Below are positions 1 to 6,444 of a stretch of 17,523 bases of DNA, piece by piece (position 1 is the stretch's first letter; every line of letters starts with the position of its first letter). Below the pieces are notes generated by a model, which worked only from the letters and a program-made list of their open reading frames with translations, was not told the DNA's origin and ran no database searches. The position numbers were made by a program, and so were the translations under genes. Source of the DNA: an uncultured Spirochaetaceae bacterium (GTDB lineage Bacteria > Spirochaetota > Spirochaetia > Treponematales > Treponemataceae); the NCBI GenBank assembly GCA_902773215.1, contig CACYDQ010000042.1, positions 1 to 17,523 on the forward strand, read 5' to 3'.

Positions 1-444
1 GACATCAAGCCCGAAGACGTCCGCGTGGATGTGATGCGGGCGGGTGGGCCGGGCGGCCAGTGCGTCAACACGACGGACTCCGCGGTCCGCCTGACCCATA
101 TCCCGACGGGAATCGTCGTCATCCAGCAGGACGAGAAGAGCCAGATTAAGAACAAGGCCAAGGCATGGCGCGTGCTCCGTGCCCGCCTCTTTGACCTGGA
201 AGAAAGCAAGAAGCAGGCCGAGCGGGCGGACACCCGCAAGAGCATGGTCGGTTCCGGGGCGCGGAGCGAGAAAATCCGCACCTACAACTTCCCGCAGGAC
301 CGTGTGACCGACCACCGCATCAACCTGACCCTGCACAACTTGCCCTCGATCATGATGGGGAACATGGACGAGATGCTGGACGCGCTCAACGTCTACGCAA
401 AGGAAGAGCAGCTCAAGGACGCTTCCGAGCTTGACCATTCGTGA
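1..444 (+). CDS. prfA: Peptide chain release factor 1 (C-terminal part, 5' truncated)
   Basis: The reading frame is open from the first base, so only the last 147 codons are present. RF1 recognises UAA and UAG in the ribosomal A site and triggers peptidyl-tRNA hydrolysis. The catalytic GGQ motif is visible at codons 18-20 (bases 52-60), followed by [17 protein letters not shown], where many RF1 proteins have H rather than C after GGQ. The segment [19 protein letters not shown] near the end is the RF1 signature and separates it from RF2. The codon-recognition domain is outside the window. The stop TGA (442-444) lies inside prmC, which starts 14 nt earlier. That neighbour encodes the enzyme that methylates the GGQ glutamine, a common bacterial pairing. 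The identification is secure. Confidence 0.97.
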   Translation, partial: DIKPEDVRVDVMRAGGPGGQCVNTTDSAVRLTHIPTGIVVIQQDEKSQIKNKAKAWRVLRARLFDLEESKKQAERADTRKSMVGSGARSEKIRTYNFPQDRVTDHRINLTLHNLPSIMMGNMDEMLDALNVYAKEEQLKDASELDHS

Positions 445-1345
445 GGCCCGGAGCTGGGGGCGGGACGTTCTGCTCAAAAGTCCGACCCCCGAGCTTGACG
501 CTGACGTATTGCTCATGGCCGTAACCGGGCGGGACAAGACGGCCCTGCTCTTCAAGGGTGGGGAGCCGCTGGCCCCGGAAGAGGAGGCGGACTACCGCGC
601 CTACATACAGGCCCGCTCGACCGGGCTTCCGGTCGCCTACATCACCGGACATAAAGAATTCTACGGATATGACTTTCTCGTCACCCCGGACGTGCTCATT
701 CCCAAGCCGGACACCGAGCTTCTGGTAGAGAAGGCCCTTTCGGTCATACGCGAAAAATTTTCAGCAAAGAAAGACAGGATTCTCACCCTCTGCGACATGT
801 GCACCGGATCCGGCTGCGTCGGTATCAGCACGGCGCTGGCTGCCTGGGAAGAAGGGCTTGTCTCGAGGGAAAACGCCCTTGCCCTGACTCTCTGCGACAT
901 AAGCCAGGCCGCCCTCGACGTTGCCCGGATGAATGCGGACAGGCTCTGCCCGCCTGCGCTGCGCGGGAAGGTGCACCTGGTCAGGACGAATTTGTTCCAG
1001 GCGGTGACCGGCTCCTTTGATATCATTACGGCAAACCCGCCCTATATCCCCGCGGCGGAGGTGGAAGAGCTTCTTGCCGACGGGAGGAACGAGCCCCGCC
1101 TTGCGCTGAACGGGGACATAGACTTGTTCGGGAATGCGACGGGGGAGGGGGACGGCCTGGGCATCATGCGGAACCTGCTGCCGCAGGCGGCCTGCCGCCT
1201 TGCCCCTGCCGGTGTCCTCCTCGTGGAGGCAGGGGAATACAATGCGGAGATGACCGAGTACCTCTTCCGGGATGCGGGCCTGCATGACACGGGCATCGCG
1301 CGGGATTTATCGGAACAGCTGCGCTGCATCTGGGGACGCATATAG
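431..1345 (+). CDS. prmC: Release factor glutamine N5-methyltransferase (PrmC/HemK)
   Basis: This 304-residue SAM-dependent enzyme methylates the glutamine of the release-factor GGQ motif in the cytosol. The N-terminal helical domain (about 1-95) opens [14 protein letters not shown], a typical PrmC start, which supports the TTG at 431. The family segment [19 protein letters not shown] is at 66-84, with LIPKPDTE after it. The SAM-binding loop is [10 protein letters not shown] (122-131), an acidic SAM-ribose residue lies in LCDIS (154-158), and the substrate-glutamine motif NPPY is at 202-205. Length is slightly above the usual 275-290, because of a short insert around 225-242. The gene overlaps prfA by 14 nt with a weak AAGGA (415-419) upstream, so it is probably translated by coupling to prfA. 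Confidence 0.96.
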   Translation: MTIREARSWGRDVLLKSPTPELDADVLLMAVTGRDKTALLFKGGEPLAPEEEADYRAYIQARSTGLPVAYITGHKEFYGYDFLVTPDVLIPKPDTELLVEKALSVIREKFSAKKDRILTLCDMCTGSGCVGISTALAAWEEGLVSRENALALTLCDISQAALDVARMNADRLCPPALRGKVHLVRTNLFQAVTGSFDIITANPPYIPAAEVEELLADGRNEPRLALNGDIDLFGNATGEGDGLGIMRNLLPQAACRLAPAGVLLVEAGEYNAEMTEYLFRDAGLHDTGIARDLSEQLRCIWGRI

Positions 1346-1354
1346 GAGGCGTAC

Positions 1355-1380
1355 AAAAAAGGGCGGCCCCATGCCGCCCT
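1355..1380 (-). terminator. Intrinsic terminator of the cNMP-binding regulator gene
   Basis: A perfect 7-bp stem, GGGCGGC (1361-1367) against GCCGCCC (1373-1379), has a 5-nt loop. Read on the minus strand it is followed by six T residues (1360-1355). It begins 20 nt past the stop of the minus-strand gene that ends at 1400. On the plus strand, beyond prmC, the same stem is followed only by a mixed TATATGCTGCTGTTT tract, so plus-strand termination would be weaker. Confidence 0.85.
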
Positions 1381-1399
1381 ATATGCTGCTGTTTCCAGC

Positions 1400-2698
1400 C
1401 TACTTCTTTGCCTGCTGTTGCTTCTGCTTGGCTTCCTCTTCTTCCAAGTTCGAGTAGTAGGTGTCCACCGTCCGCTTCATGTCCATCACGTTTGCGACGA
1501 GCATGTAGCCGTCGTAAATCGCTATCTTGTTCTTGGACGTGAACTTGTTCAGCTCATCCCGCGTTTCGTTCACGGAAAGGCCGGCGAGCATTGCGATGTC
1601 TTCCACCGTGACGTTTATCTTCCGCTTCATGTCGTCCTCATCCTCGCCGACAGCCCCCTCGTTCTCTATGCACGTCAGCATGATGTCGGCTATACGGGCG
1701 GACAGATCCTTTATGCAGAGTATCTGGAGGTTCCGCCGCTGCTCGAATATCCGCTTGCAGATAAGGCGGAGCATCAGCATGGCGACGTTGGGGCTTGAGA
1801 TGACGACGCTGTTGAAGTTCTCCTTGGAGAACTTGAGGCAGGTGACGCTGCCCTTCGCGATGGCGGATGACTGCCTTGGCGACTCCTGTATGATTTCCAT
1901 CTCGCCGAATATCTCGCCGGGACGGACGGTGCCGTAGCGTTTCATCATTCCGTTGATGTATTTTTCTATGAGAACCTTGCCGGACTGTACGAAGTAGAAG
2001 GATTTTGCCGTCGTCTGCTCGGACATGATGACCGCCCCGTCAGAGAACTTCTTGGTGAAGCGGCTGAACACAGGGGCGGAGAATTGCTTGATGACCTTGG
2101 AATCTGCATCTATCAGTTCCTGCGAGCTGTCGGCCGCCAGCATTTCCTGCTCGGCCATTGCGGATGCCTTGACGCGGGCTTCTGCCAGGAACTCCTGAAC
2201 TTCAGCTTTGTTCACTGCCTCCGGAATCTCCTGCATGATTTTCTCTGCCTCGTTGACCGCCGTGGCATAACGCTCCGCATTGAAATATGCCTTCGCGATG
2301 GCGAGGAGCTTCTCTTCCTTCGCCCCCTTGATCTCCTCGTTTTTTAGCAGTGTCTCCGTGTCGTAATGGATGGAGCGGAGGGTCCTGGAGAAGCTTATCA
2401 TCATCTTCTCCATCAGTTCCTTGTTCTTGGATATAGTGCCTTCGAATTCCTGCACGGTCAGCATGACTACCAGGCAGTCAGACATAGCCCGTGCCGTGTC
2501 GGTACGGGGCTTGTGGACGAGGGCGTTCTTTACGCCGAAGAATTCCCCCTGCTTGACCGTTTCCTTGACTTCCATCTTGGTCCTGATGTCTACAGCTTTC
2601 AGCTCCACGCTGCCGGACTGGAGGATGAAGATGCGGTCATCTTTGTCACCAGCAAAGAAAATGATATTCCCGGGCTTATAAGCCATCTGCTTTGGCAT
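1400..2698 (-). CDS. Crp/Fnr-like regulator with two cyclic-nucleotide-binding domains
   Basis: This 432-residue protein probably senses cAMP and binds DNA. Numbered from the chosen start: cNMP domain 1 is at about 5-88; a helical stretch with one TPR-like repeat is at about 128-175 (AIAKAYFNAERYATAVNEAE); cNMP domain 2 is at about 215-292; and a winged helix with a helix-turn-helix near 364-385 (VTVEDIAMLAGLSVNETRDE) follows, with a charged Q/K tail. Domain 2 keeps a classical phosphate-binding cassette, FGE (264-266) then PRQSSA (274-279). In domain 1 the Glu is lost (FGVKNALVHKPRTDTA), so it may not bind nucleotide. An upstream in-frame ATG exists at 2725, but ATG 2698 has AGGAG (2712-2708) at 9 nt spacing and is preferred. 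It is larger than CRP (about 210 residues). A membrane adenylate cyclase lies two genes away. Confidence 0.85.
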   Translation of the reverse strand: MPKQMAYKPGNIIFFAGDKDDRIFILQSGSVELKAVDIRTKMEVKETVKQGEFFGVKNALVHKPRTDTARAMSDCLVVMLTVQEFEGTISKNKELMEKMMISFSRTLRSIHYDTETLLKNEEIKGAKEEKLLAIAKAYFNAERYATAVNEAEKIMQEIPEAVNKAEVQEFLAEARVKASAMAEQEMLAADSSQELIDADSKVIKQFSAPVFSRFTKKFSDGAVIMSEQTTAKSFYFVQSGKVLIEKYINGMMKRYGTVRPGEIFGEMEIIQESPRQSSAIAKGSVTCLKFSKENFNSVVISSPNVAMLMLRLICKRIFEQRRNLQILCIKDLSARIADIMLTCIENEGAVGEDEDDMKRKINVTVEDIAMLAGLSVNETRDELNKFTSKNKIAIYDGYMLVANVMDMKRTVDTYYSNLEEEEAKQKQQQAKK

Positions 2699-2777
2699 AA
2701 TAAAAAACTCCTGAATATGAGACATTTGTTTCAGGGACCGACAATCCTCTAAAACTCCAATACCTCTATAGCTATCA

Positions 2778-2823
2778 ATTATAACACAAAGGGAGCTTTT
2801 ATGCTATTATTTTTTTTTTTTTT
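2778..2823 (-). promoter_or_regulatory. Promoter of the cNMP regulator, with A14 tract in UP-element position
   Basis: On the minus strand a perfect TATAAT occupies 2783-2778. No good -35 hexamer is visible 16-18 nt upstream. The expected start is near 2771, leaving a leader of about 70 nt before the SD and ATG at 2698. The 14 A residues at 2823-2810 fall at about -39 to -52, where an UP element would sit. The same bases form the T14 run before the divergent PHP gene. Confidence 0.55.
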
Positions 2824-2830
2824 ATGTTAA
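2801..2830 (+). other. Out-of-frame short reading frame (MLLFFFFLC) with SD, crossing the T14 run
   Basis: ATG 2801 has GGGAG (2791-2795) at 5 nt spacing, the best ribosome site in this leader. Its frame reads MLLFFFFLC and stops at TAA 2828-2830, overlapping the PHP start region. It is one base out of frame with the PHP gene. A run of 12 or 15 T would fuse them. It is either a coupling leader peptide, the displaced true N-terminus of the PHP gene, or chance. Confidence 0.45.
2810..2823 (+). repeat. Homopolymer of 14 T directly before an ATG
   Basis: Fourteen consecutive T residues end at the ATG of 2824. It is much the longest homopolymer I noticed in the window, and such runs are prone to replication and transcription slippage and to assembly error. 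Confidence 0.95.
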
Positions 2831-3723
2831 ATTCTGCACAAGCTATGATAGACCTGCACTCTCATTCCACGGCATCCGATGGCTGCTATTCTCCCAGTGA
2901 ACTGGTCAGGAAAGCCGTCAAAGCGGGGCTTTCCGCACTGGCCCTGACTGATCACGATAACTGTTCCGGGCTCATAGAAGCTCAGGAGGAGGCAGGGCGG
3001 CAGGGGCTTGCCTTCGTTCCCGGCGTGGAGCTGAATATTGCCTGGCCGACCGGGGAATTCCACCTGCTCGGCCTTGCCCTTAAGACGATTTCTCCCTCCC
3101 TCCGTGACGTGATAGCCTTCCTGGAAGAGGGGAGGATGCTGAGGAACGAGCAGATGGCGGAAAAGCTCCGGGAGAATGGGGTGGACATAACGATGGACGA
3201 ACTCAGGGCGGCATTCGACACCAAAGAGCTGGGGCGGCCCCACTTTGCTGCCATGCTCGTGCAGAAAGGCTACGTCAAGACCCGGCAGCAGGCCTTTGAC
3301 AAGTACTTTGCCAAGGGGCGGCCCTGCTTTGTGGACAAGGCGGGGGCGGAGCTTGCGGTGGCCGTGGCGGCGATAAAAGATTCGGGCGGCATCCCCGTGC
3401 ATGCCCACCCCCTTTCGATGTTCATCTCCTGGGGCAAAATTCCCGACAAGCTTGCCGAAGTCAAGGCCACCGGGGTCATGGGGCTGGAAGCATGGCATCC
3501 CGGTGCGAGGGTGTCTGAGGCGGAGCGGCTTGAGGAGCTGGCCCGTTCCCTTGGCATGATAGCGACCGGGGGCAGTGACTTCCACGGCGAGAAGGTCCGT
3601 GCCGACCGCAGGCTCGGCTTCAGCTCGGGCGGGCTCAAGATAAAGGACTCCTTCTTCTACGAGCAGCTTCTGCCCCTCGTCAGACAGCTCCGGGGGAGCG
3701 AGGACTTGAGCTTCCGCCTCTAG
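2824..3723 (+). CDS. PHP-domain phosphoesterase (RNase AM/YciV-like)
   Basis: This 299-residue protein is a metal-dependent phosphoesterase of the PHP superfamily. Relatives such as E. coli YciV (RNase AM) hydrolyse 3',5'-bisphosphonucleotides and 5' ends of short RNAs. Metal ligands are visible in order: DLHSHS (10-15), D19 in ASDG, TDHD (42-45), E69 in PGVEL, HAHP (193-196), EAWH (222-225) and SDFHG (251-255). Order and spacing agree with YciV over nearly the whole length, including the helical insert at about 97-190. The start is uncertain: ATG 2824 follows T14 and has no SD; ATG 2845 (MIDLHSHS) is a common start for the family but also lacks an SD; ATG 2801 has a good SD but is out of frame. 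The stop overlaps that of the convergent cyclase. The exact substrate cannot be read from sequence. Confidence 0.88.
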   Translation: MLNSAQAMIDLHSHSTASDGCYSPSELVRKAVKAGLSALALTDHDNCSGLIEAQEEAGRQGLAFVPGVELNIAWPTGEFHLLGLALKTISPSLRDVIAFLEEGRMLRNEQMAEKLRENGVDITMDELRAAFDTKELGRPHFAAMLVQKGYVKTRQQAFDKYFAKGRPCFVDKAGAELAVAVAAIKDSGGIPVHAHPLSMFISWGKIPDKLAEVKATGVMGLEAWHPGARVSEAERLEELARSLGMIATGGSDFHGEKVRADRRLGFSSGGLKIKDSFFYEQLLPLVRQLRGSEDLSFRL

Positions 3724-5225
3724 ACCGGCGTGTACAGCTTGATTTTGTCTTCTTTGCCCCGTATGCTCGCATCGTCCACGAATCGGACGGATTCCTTTGT
3801 GTCCGCTTCCAGCAGGGCACGGGTCGCCTCGGAAAGCAGGATGTCCGTGCCGTAGCTCTTGCAGAGGGACTCTATGCGGCTTGCCGTGTTCACGGTGTCG
3901 CCGATTATCGTGTATTCCATCCTGTCTTTTGCCCCTATCGTCCCGGCAAAGACCCTTCCCGTGTGCAGTCCAATGCCAAAGTGCAGCTCCTGCTTTCCTT
4001 CGGCTGTAAGCTCGCGGTTCAGGACGGCGAGGGCTTCCCGCATGTCCAGGGCGGCGAGGTATGCGTCCCGGGCGTGGCCGGGGCTTTCGACGGGTACCCC
4101 GAACATCGCCATAATCGCATCCCCAATGTATTTGTTTATGACCCCGCCCCGGCGTGCGATGCACTTTCCGAGCACGGTGAAATAGCGGTTGAGCAGGGAG
4201 ACGACTTCTTCCGCCTCCATCTTCTCGCTCATCGCCGTGAAGCTCCGTATGTCGCAGAACATCACGGTGACGATCCGGCTTTCCCCGTGGAGGGAGGACG
4301 TGCCCTTCATCAGGTAGTCCCGCACGTTGGGGTCCACGACCTTGCCGAAGGTGTCCCGCATCCGCTCTTTTTCCGCAAGGGAGGCGGTCATGTCATTGAA
4401 GCTGTCCACGAGCGTCCCCATCTCATCGTTGGAAATGATGGACAGCCGCCCGCTGTAGTCGCCGGCCTTTATCCGCTCCGCCGCCTGGGTCAGGAGGGTC
4501 AGGGGCTTTACTATCTTCTTGGACAGCATGACCGTGACGGCGGCGGCAACGAGCACGAGGAAGGCTATGATGAAAAGCAGCCCCCGGTGTATTTCCATTC
4601 CATTGTTCACCAAGAGGGAAATCATTCCGTATATGGAATAGGCAAGCGGTATTGACGAGATGACGAAGCCCATGCTCAAAAGCATGCCGATTTTGGGGCG
4701 GAACCGGGCCTTGACCGACCAGACCTTGCCTTCGGGGAAGAAGACGGGGAGCAGCATCGTCTGGTTCAGCCGCTCAAGGACGAGGAAAACCATCGTGGAT
4801 GCGGCGATTCCGATAAGCGGGTTCGCGATGCTGTTCACAATCAGGATGAAGCGTATGCTGATGCCGAGTTTCCTCCGTGCCAGGAGTGCGCAGACTATGA
4901 CGGCCGTATAGTTCGCAAGCCAGCCGGCAAGAGTGGACAGGGCCATGAACATGGGCATGGATACCGCCCGCTTCCTGAGTTTTTCTTCCTTCCCTCCCTT
5001 CAGTGCATAGCAGATGCAGCTGGCTATGGGAATTACGTAAGGAACAATCCCTCCCCAATACCTGACGCTCGAACCGTTCAGGAACTCAACCCATTTGGCA
5101 GTAATGGCCTCGTCAAAGTTCGGACCGGGAACACAAGACAGTACTGCGGTGAGAATGAGATTTATCGTGGCCGTGAGCAGGGTGTAGAGAAGGCCGGTTT
5201 TTCTGAATGCGGAAAGCTTTTGCAT
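3720..5225 (-). CDS. Membrane-bound class III (IIIb-type) adenylate cyclase with HAMP domain
   Basis: This 501-residue membrane protein should make cAMP from ATP. About six hydrophobic segments (roughly 11-31, 58-76, 93-115, 124-150, 180-205, 215-235) are followed by a HAMP linker (about 236-290) and a cyclase domain (about 315-500). The catalytic set is complete: metal Asp in FCDIRSF (D325) and in IGDA (D369), adenine-selecting Lys in INKYIGD (K365) and Thr in EYTIIGD (T439), transition-state Asn and Arg in DTVNTASR (N446, R450). Thr in place of Asp at the adenine site marks class IIIb, a group often stimulated by bicarbonate. An in-frame TAG lies seven codons upstream, so ATG 5225 is essentially forced, yet it has no SD. 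It is convergent with the PHP gene, the two TAG stops sharing CTAG. Confidence 0.93.
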   Translation of the reverse strand: MQKLSAFRKTGLLYTLLTATINLILTAVLSCVPGPNFDEAITAKWVEFLNGSSVRYWGGIVPYVIPIASCICYALKGGKEEKLRKRAVSMPMFMALSTLAGWLANYTAVIVCALLARRKLGISIRFILIVNSIANPLIGIAASTMVFLVLERLNQTMLLPVFFPEGKVWSVKARFRPKIGMLLSMGFVISSIPLAYSIYGMISLLVNNGMEIHRGLLFIIAFLVLVAAAVTVMLSKKIVKPLTLLTQAAERIKAGDYSGRLSIISNDEMGTLVDSFNDMTASLAEKERMRDTFGKVVDPNVRDYLMKGTSSLHGESRIVTVMFCDIRSFTAMSEKMEAEEVVSLLNRYFTVLGKCIARRGGVINKYIGDAIMAMFGVPVESPGHARDAYLAALDMREALAVLNRELTAEGKQELHFGIGLHTGRVFAGTIGAKDRMEYTIIGDTVNTASRIESLCKSYGTDILLSEATRALLEADTKESVRFVDDASIRGKEDKIKLYTPV

Positions 5226-5235
5226 TACAATATAT

Positions 5236-5263
5236 TCTATATGCTAAGGGCATTCACTTTCAA
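5236..5263 (-). promoter_or_regulatory. Promoter of the adenylate cyclase gene (near-leaderless)
   Basis: On the minus strand TTGAAA (5263-5258), a 16-nt spacer and TATAGA (5241-5236) form a sigma70-type promoter. Transcription would start near 5229, about 4 nt before the ATG at 5225, and no SD is present. Confidence 0.6.
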
Positions 5264-5316
5264 GGCCACTGTGCTTTTATGCGGGGAAATCGGTTTCTAT
5301 GGGGAGGGGAACCTTC

Positions 5317-5468
5317 ATAAAAACGTATGGAGCGGGGCGGGGCCCCATAGCGAGCGTTTGATTGCGTCCATGGACATTGTGGGACTGTCTGCATTTGTTG
5401 AATATGCGTATGATACAAATGCAATCTCGGCGAGCGTATGGGGACACCCAGCGGGAATACGTTTTTAT
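5317..5468. repeat. 152-bp imperfect palindrome with 12-bp perfect inverted ends
   Basis: ATAAAAACGTAT (5317-5328) and ATACGTTTTTAT (5457-5468) are perfect inverted copies. Nested inside are CCCCATA (5343-5349) with TATGGGG (5437-5443), GATTGC (5360-5365) with GCAATC (5421-5426), and TGCATTTGT (5390-5398) with ACAAATGCA (5415-5423). GCGAGCGTTTG (5350-5360) and GCGAGCGTATG (5430-5440) are also direct near-repeats. The right end overlaps the last codon and stop of rluC. No coding frame of interest lies inside. It could be a MITE-like or palindromic repeat, or a structured RNA. Confidence 0.7.
5319..5349 (-). terminator. Intrinsic terminator after the transporter-rluC operon
   Basis: On the minus strand TATGGGGC (5349-5342) pairs with GCTCCATA (5333-5326), 8 bp with one G-U, around an 8-nt loop. 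CG and five T follow (5323-5319). It lies about 115 nt after the rluC stop and before the cyclase promoter, separating the two transcription units. It forms the left part of the 152-bp palindrome. Confidence 0.7.
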
Positions 5469-6442
5469 ACTGTTAATCCGAACAGAGGCGGTAGCGGGGC
5501 CTCGCAGGAAATCAGATTCCCGGTCAGCGGATGGGGGAACTCCAGCAGTCGGGCGTGCAGCATTATCCTGCCCCCGTTCGCGGCAAAGCCCTGCTTTCCG
5601 CCGTAGATAGTGTCGCCCACGATGGGGAAGCCGGACAGGGACAGGTGCACGCGGATTTGGTGCGTCCGGCCCGTCGCAAGCTGGCAGTCGAGGTAGCACG
5701 TGTCCCCGTCCACCTGCACGAGCGTGAAGTCCGTGCGGGCGTGGAGTCCGCCTTTTTCCGGGGAAAGGGGGCCCATCCTGCATGCCTGGCTTTTGGGGCT
5801 GACCCGCCCGATGTAGTTGTCCACGCTGAATGAATACGGCAGGGAACGGCCTTTCAGGCGGCCCCCGTCGCTGCAGCTCGCCACCGCCCGGTAGACTTTC
5901 CGCACCTGCCGGCCCTCGAAGATATCGTGGACGGCCTTGTTCACCTGCCGGGTCTTGGTAAACAGCAGGGCCCCGCTCGTCTCCCTGTCCAGTCGGTGCA
6001 TGATTCCCACATAGGGCGGGTTGCGCAGCGAGGGATTCTTTTTCCACAGGTAGTCTATGACCGCCCGGTGCATGCTGGCCCGGCCTTCTACGATGGTCTC
6101 CTCGCTCGGCAGGAATGCGGGCTTGTTGACGACGATGATGCAGTCATCTTCGAACAGCACGTCCTTTTCTTCCAGAACGAAGTCCAGGTCGCCGGGGTCT
6201 TTCTCATAGAAAAGCTTCTCCTCGTCAATGTCCGCCGTCACCCGGCTCCCCGCCCGCAGGACAAAGGCGGGCCGCGCACAAGGCCTGCCGTCCACGGAGA
6301 CACAGCCCGCCACAATCAGGCGGCGGAGCTTGGAGTTGGAAAGCTTTGCGTCCGGCGGGAAAAGGGGCGGGACTTCCCGCCGCAGGAACACATCCAGACG
6401 TTCCCCGGCCGCTTCCCGCGGTACGGTCCAGCTCCGTTTCAC
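5465..6442 (-). CDS. RluA/RluC-family 23S rRNA-type pseudouridine synthase
   Basis: This 325-residue enzyme isomerises uridine to pseudouridine in structured RNA. An S4 RNA-binding domain is at about 11-72 (ERLDVFLRREV, then SKLRRLIVAGCVSVDG). The catalytic domain follows, with CIIVVNKPAFLPS (101-113) and the family signature HRLDRETSGALL (149-160), in which D152 is the catalytic aspartate. RTHQIRVHLSLSGFPIVGD is the usual C-terminal motif. S4 plus HRLDRETSG fits RluC best, but target position cannot be assigned. The GTG start at 6442 lies 2 nt after the TAA of the upstream permease (TAAGCGTG), with no strong SD, so translation is probably coupled. The open frame continues upstream to 7009, but that part overlaps the permease and shows no S4 homology. 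It is an odd partner for a sugar transporter. Confidence 0.9.
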   Translation of the reverse strand: MKRSWTVPREAAGERLDVFLRREVPPLFPPDAKLSNSKLRRLIVAGCVSVDGRPCARPAFVLRAGSRVTADIDEEKLFYEKDPGDLDFVLEEKDVLFEDDCIIVVNKPAFLPSEETIVEGRASMHRAVIDYLWKKNPSLRNPPYVGIMHRLDRETSGALLFTKTRQVNKAVHDIFEGRQVRKVYRAVASCSDGGRLKGRSLPYSFSVDNYIGRVSPKSQACRMGPLSPEKGGLHARTDFTLVQVDGDTCYLDCQLATGRTHQIRVHLSLSGFPIVGDTIYGGKQGFAANGGRIMLHARLLEFPHPLTGNLISCEAPLPPLFGLTV

Positions 6443-6444
6443 GC

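Noticed and set aside
2827..4164. Long open frame on the minus strand across the PHP gene
   Set aside because: Composition is Arg/His/Pro/Gly-rich with no motif, and it is the complement of a clearly conserved gene in GC-rich DNA.
5317..5468. Integron attC site as explanation of the palindrome
   Set aside because: The ends do not fit the RYYYAAC / GTTRRRY core boxes, and no cassette array or integrase is present.
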